In this document: piece after piece, positions 60,597-64,000 of the stretch
Layout: every line of letters begins with the position of its first letter
Position numbering within the stretch: the stretch's first letter is position 1
DNA from: CAINVV01 sp963663005
Lineage (GTDB): Bacteria; Bacteroidota; Bacteroidia; Bacteroidales; Prolixibacteraceae
DNA: 64,000 nt
NCBI GenBank assembly: GCA_963663005.2
Contig: CAXXHH010000023.1
Location: 89,166-153,165 of the forward strand
Direction: 5' to 3'
The notes under the pieces: model-generated
Seen by the model: only the letters and a program-made list of their open reading frames with translations
What the model was told of the DNA's origin: nothing
Databases searched by the model: none
Position numbers and translations under genes: made by a program

Positions 60597-62549
60597 TTAC
60601 TCCGTTATTCCTTTCCACTTGTCTGTGCGGAATGGATCGGCGGGCAATCCTTTGCTGTTGTAAAGATTTAAATCATCAGGGTTATTGGCCCATCCGTAGC
60701 GCACAGCCACGGGTGCAGTCACATCCGGGCAGCTTACAACAATCGTATTTGTTCCTGTAATGGTTGCCTTTGCCCAATGGAATTTGTGGTCGCTTCCTGC
60801 TAAGGTAAATCCTTTTACATAGCCGTATTTGTCGTTGGCTTTCAAACCTAAAACAACGTGGTCGAACGTGATTTCTACGTTACTGCCGTTAATTTTCATC
60901 TCCTTATAAACGGGGCCCATATTTTCTATAGGCTGGCGATAGGCAACAGCTAAAGCGGATAATGCCAGTCTGTTTCCGACGGTAAGTTTGTCTTTCGGGT
61001 GAATATCCAGGGCATCGCCCACGTCAATTGCCGAGGCCATTCCAGTTTTTGGCAATGAAAGCGCCATGGATTGCGCCTCGCGAAGTTCTGCCCAGGTACT
61101 TTCGGCCGGAACGCTGTCCGCCTTCATGAAGTTGGCCAGTTGTACGAAAAGGAATGGGAAATCACCCTGATTCCACTGTGTTCTCCAGTCTTTGATCATT
61201 TCCGAAAAGACACGGCGATATTGATAGGCTCTTCCGGCATTGCCTTCACCCTGGTACCAGATTGCACCTTTTATCCCGTAAGGAATCAGCGGATTTATCA
61301 TGCCGTTGAATAAAAGTGTCGGATAGCTGTTTGGTCCAACCGTTGTGTTCACTTTCAGGACGCCTATTTTGTATTTCCAGTCGCCTGCCAACGGAATTAT
61401 ATTGTTTGCAATTGAAATCTTTAAGTCGCTGGCATTGCCGTAGATTCCCCCGTTTCCACCATTGTCTTCGACCCTGACGGTGATGTTGTTTTTACCAGCC
61501 TTTAACACACCTTCCGGAATAGTGTATTTCCTTAGTCCATCGGCCTTGTTTTCTGTAGCACCAACTTTCACCCCATTTACGTAAGTAACATCCGAATCAT
61601 CTATTTTCGATAATTCAATAGTTGCACTTTTGCCGGCCAAATCATTTGTCAACTCTACCGTTTTTCTGAACCAAACTACTCCATCCACTCCCTGTAGACC
61701 TTTTGTCTCGAAATATCCGGGCAGGGACATTGTTTTCCAGCTTTGATCATCGAGTTCGGCGGCAGCCCAGATTGGCTGATTATCTTTCGTACCCTGATCG
61801 CTGGTGGCATATTCATTCAATCGTTCGCGAATCTCTTTTTCAATATTCTTGCCGTATTCATTCAGGTCGATTTTTTTCAGCTTTTCGAGTTGAAGCACAA
61901 AATCCGGATTTTTACCAATGGCCTCCGGACTGGTCCACGTTTCGGCGACAGTACCTCCCCATGAGGTGTTTATAAGCCCAATTGGGACTTTCAATTTCTG
62001 GTAGAGTGAACGTCCGAAGAAATAGGCAACAGCCGAGAATTTTGGCGAAGATACAGGTGAACATTGCCACCATTCTCCTTCCTCAAGATTCTCCATCGGT
62101 GTTTGAGCTATTCTCTTTTTTACTGTGAAAAGTCTGATTTCAGGATAATCTGAGGCAGCAATCTCGGCTTGCGCATTTAGTGCAGAGGAAAGATTAAATT
62201 CCATGTTGGACTGCCCTGAACACACCCAGACTTCTCCGATCAGGATATTCTCGATTGTACGCAAATTTGAACCTTTCACAACCATGTTGTACGGTCCTCC
62301 GTAATTCATCGCATCAAATGTAACTTTCCACCTGCCGTCTTTGCCTGTTTTCGTGGTGATTGTCTTCGAATTAAAGGTAACGCTGACTTTTTCTCCGGGA
62401 GAAGCCCAACCCCATACCGGAATAGGTATACCCTGTTGCAGTACCATATTACAGTTGAAAAATGGTGGAAGTATAACCTGTGCGCTTGCGAAGGAGCTCA
62501 CGAATAACATGATAATAAGCAATTTCCAATTTCTTATGGGCATTTTCAT
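60597..62549 (-). CDS. Sialate O-acetylesterase-family (SASA) secreted carbohydrate esterase
   Basis: A 650-residue secreted enzyme with a signal peptide (ending FASAQ). It has VWGWASPGEKVSVTF, VCSGQSNMEFNL (catalytic serine in G-Q-S-N), GTVAETWTSPEAIG, GAIWYQGEGNAGRAYQYRRV and VGDALDIHPKDKLTVGNRLAL, where the Asp-His pair of the SGNH-type triad sits. A beta-sandwich insertion lies in the middle. Family members remove acetyl groups from sialic acid or xylan; the substrate is unresolved. I use ATG 62549 as the best start. Confidence 0.9.
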   Translation of the reverse strand: MKMPIRNWKLLIIMLFVSSFASAQVILPPFFNCNMVLQQGIPIPVWGWASPGEKVSVTFNSKTITTKTGKDGRWKVTFDAMNYGGPYNMVVKGSNLRTIENILIGEVWVCSGQSNMEFNLSSALNAQAEIAASDYPEIRLFTVKKRIAQTPMENLEEGEWWQCSPVSSPKFSAVAYFFGRSLYQKLKVPIGLINTSWGGTVAETWTSPEAIGKNPDFVLQLEKLKKIDLNEYGKNIEKEIRERLNEYATSDQGTKDNQPIWAAAELDDQSWKTMSLPGYFETKGLQGVDGVVWFRKTVELTNDLAGKSATIELSKIDDSDVTYVNGVKVGATENKADGLRKYTIPEGVLKAGKNNITVRVEDNGGNGGIYGNASDLKISIANNIIPLAGDWKYKIGVLKVNTTVGPNSYPTLLFNGMINPLIPYGIKGAIWYQGEGNAGRAYQYRRVFSEMIKDWRTQWNQGDFPFLFVQLANFMKADSVPAESTWAELREAQSMALSLPKTGMASAIDVGDALDIHPKDKLTVGNRLALSALAVAYRQPIENMGPVYKEMKINGSNVEITFDHVVLGLKANDKYGYVKGFTLAGSDHKFHWAKATITGTNTIVVSCPDVTAPVAVRYGWANNPDDLNLYNSKGLPADPFRTDKWKGITE

Positions 62550-62755
62550 TTTTTTCCTGTTGATTTGTTTGGTTGCAAAAAGAATAAGACAGACATCAGA
62601 TGATTTTCGGTGAGAACACACTATCAATGATTGAATTTCTGTATTGATTCTGTTTTTTTCGAAACGAAAATAGCCAAAATATTTAAATCTGATAATTTCA
62701 CCGGATATTCTTCTTGCTCAAATTGATTTACTTTGCAATATCAAATTTAGAAATT

Positions 62756-63517
62756 ATGCAATCAGTTGTTTTGGAAGAGTCTAATTGGAAAGCTGTTAAA
62801 GGCAGTATCCCTGAGGTCGTTGTACTTCCGTGGGGAGCTACGGAAGCACACAATTATCATTTGCCATATGGAACCGATAACTTTTTAGCAGCCCGGATTG
62901 CGGCCGACAGCGCAAAGATAGCCTGTGAAAAGGGTGCCAAGGTGATGGTTCTTCCAACGATCCCTTATGGGGTAAATACCGGTCAGCCTGATATCCTGCT
63001 GGATATGAATCTAAATCCGGGTACTCAGTTTCTAATACTGAAGGATCTGCTAACGGTATTAAATCGCCAGTCTGTGCGAAAATTTGTCATTATGAATTCT
63101 CATGGGGGGAACGATTTCAAGCAACATATTCGCGAATTGAACCTCTTGTTTCCTGATATGCTGCTGACTCAATGCAATTATTTTAAGATGCCCGGATTGG
63201 AACAATTTTTTGAAGATCTTGGCGAGCACGCCGGTGAAGTAGAGACCAGTCTGATGCTTTATCTTTTTCCTGAGAAGGTTATGCCACTTGTTACGGCGGG
63301 TGAAGGTCGCGCAAAAAAATTCAGGGTTAAGGCGTTAAATCAGGGCTGGTCATGGGCTGAGAGAAGATGGAGTCAGGTAACGGAAGACACGGGTATCGGC
63401 AATCCGGCGAAAGCCACGGCTGAGAAGGGACAACTTTTTTATGAATTCCTAACCGAAAAAATTTCGGAATTTTTAGTGGAGCTAGCGGAAGCCGATTTAA
63501 AAGATCTCTATTGCTAG
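62756..63517 (+). CDS. Creatininase-family amidohydrolase
   Basis: A 253-residue metal-dependent hydrolase. The family motif appears as LPWGATEAHNYHLPYGTDNF (metal Glu, His and Asp), followed by MNSHGGND and LGEHAGEVETSLML, which supply the remaining metal and catalytic residues. Members include creatininase, mycofactocin MftE and FAPy deformylases; the actual reaction here is open. ATG 62756 is used, since the upstream ATG gives a non-family extension. Confidence 0.88.
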   Translation: MQSVVLEESNWKAVKGSIPEVVVLPWGATEAHNYHLPYGTDNFLAARIAADSAKIACEKGAKVMVLPTIPYGVNTGQPDILLDMNLNPGTQFLILKDLLTVLNRQSVRKFVIMNSHGGNDFKQHIRELNLLFPDMLLTQCNYFKMPGLEQFFEDLGEHAGEVETSLMLYLFPEKVMPLVTAGEGRAKKFRVKALNQGWSWAERRWSQVTEDTGIGNPAKATAEKGQLFYEFLTEKISEFLVELAEADLKDLYC

Positions 63518-64000
63518 GGGATAAGTTTGGGATCATAATGCTTAAATTTTCTCCTTGAGGGTATTAAGTCCCGGAGAAAGAGAGTAAAAGGCATTTCCCT
63601 ACCAGGGGTAATGCCTTATTTATTGATGGTGAGACTTATTTGCTCCAAGTTGTGGCTTGACAGGGAAAAGCAAGTGATGAAGCTAAATTTGTTGTAATCT
63701 AGCTAAATAGTCTATTTTGTTGATGATGGACTGAGCGCCGTTGCCTGAAATTTCATTCAGAAATTATCCTCCCCGTATTTTCAGGTAACGAGACAATAAA
63801 TTATTAGTTCCTGCAAAATTTGAAAAGCGGGAAATTGGCTTTTAGGAACAATCCAATTGAACAGTCAATAACAGGATTTGGTGTAAGTATCTATCTTTTA
63901 AAAGGTTAATTCGAGGCCAGAATATCATTTTTCAAAATTATTATAAATGCCGCGTTTTAGCCATCTTGTAATTTGAATTCAAATTGTTGCGTTTTTTTAC
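63518..64000. other. Intergenic end of window, no gene seen
   Basis: The 483 bp contain an imperfect hairpin at 63588-63617 (AAGGCATT... with ...AATGCCTT), which may terminate the creatininase gene, and a perfect 16-bp palindrome AATTTGAATTCAAATT at 63970-63985. No reading frame longer than about 30 codons with family-like sequence was seen. Confidence 0.5.

Overview
The window reads as a chromosomal stretch of a free-living, respiring, glycan-using member of the Bacteroidota, most likely class Bacteroidia (inference). The grounds are a fused ccoN/ccoO cytochrome oxidase gene, a SusB-type GH97 enzyme, a TonB-dependent receptor with a carboxypeptidase-like N-terminal domain, a FISUMP-domain lipoprotein, DUF4294, NamZ (DUF1343), Tat-exported Gfo/Idh oxidoreductases, the lack of strong Shine-Dalgarno sites, and several -7 boxes of the TAnnTTTG type (one, at 2777-2806, with a TTG exactly 19 bp upstream). 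No plasmid, prophage, CRISPR or rRNA features were seen.

Layout. 1-0.7 kb: a HigBA-type toxin-antitoxin pair. 0.7-8.4 kb: GH97 glycosidase, FISUMP lipoprotein, tRNA-Lys, a class D beta-lactamase, and a two-gene unit of an enolase-superfamily enzyme and an amidase. 8.5-16.9 kb: a complete cbb3 oxidase operon on the minus strand (ccoS, ccoNO, ccoQ-like, ccoP, ccoG, ccoH, a TauE/SafE-like membrane protein, ccoI). 17.3-20 kb: a GNAT protein, then a striking array of about seven 138-bp units carrying two kinds of palindrome, followed by an IS200-like/RAYT transposase gene. 20-29 kb: TrmH-type methyltransferase (frameshifted), arginine deiminase, DUF4294 protein, a degenerate Gfo/Idh-like protein, pcm (frameshifted), a metallo-beta-lactamase-fold hydrolase, gcvP and ispE. 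29-38 kb: a minus-strand block for envelope and cofactor work: PpiD-like foldase, CNNM/CorC protein, LptC, a small secreted protein, a barrel protein, coaX (frameshifted), nadC and nadB. 38-50 kb: Gfo/Idh oxidoreductase, TonB-type receptor, EEP-family protein, beta-helix lipoprotein, Na+/solute symporter and NamZ; divergent to these is a GH3 C-terminal domain fused to a beta-lactamase-like serine hydrolase. 50-64 kb: small HTH protein, DUF1080 protein, NIPSNAP protein, GH3 glycosidase (frameshifted), a 56-residue membrane protein, tRNA-Val, fumarase, an NAD(P)-binding protein, an Omp85-type barrel, endonuclease IV, sialate O-acetylesterase and a creatininase-family protein.

How the parts fit. 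The cbb3 operon carries both structural and assembly genes for microaerobic respiration. NamZ, the adjacent symporter and the divergent GH3-C/beta-lactamase fusion look like a small peptidoglycan or muropeptide salvage locus. nadB-nadC-coaX are overlapping or abutting cofactor genes that run into an envelope cluster.

The most interesting material is non-coding. There is a RAYT-linked tandem palindrome array (18548-19488), a second dispersed palindrome family mostly headed by GTAG (5341-5453 and 59522-59545), and a 130-bp triple-hairpin element present in inverted orientation at 4291-4420 and 55088-55217, each copy near a tRNA gene and a transposase fossil. Four conserved genes are each broken by one extra base in a homopolymer run, which points to a systematic sequence error rather than biology.
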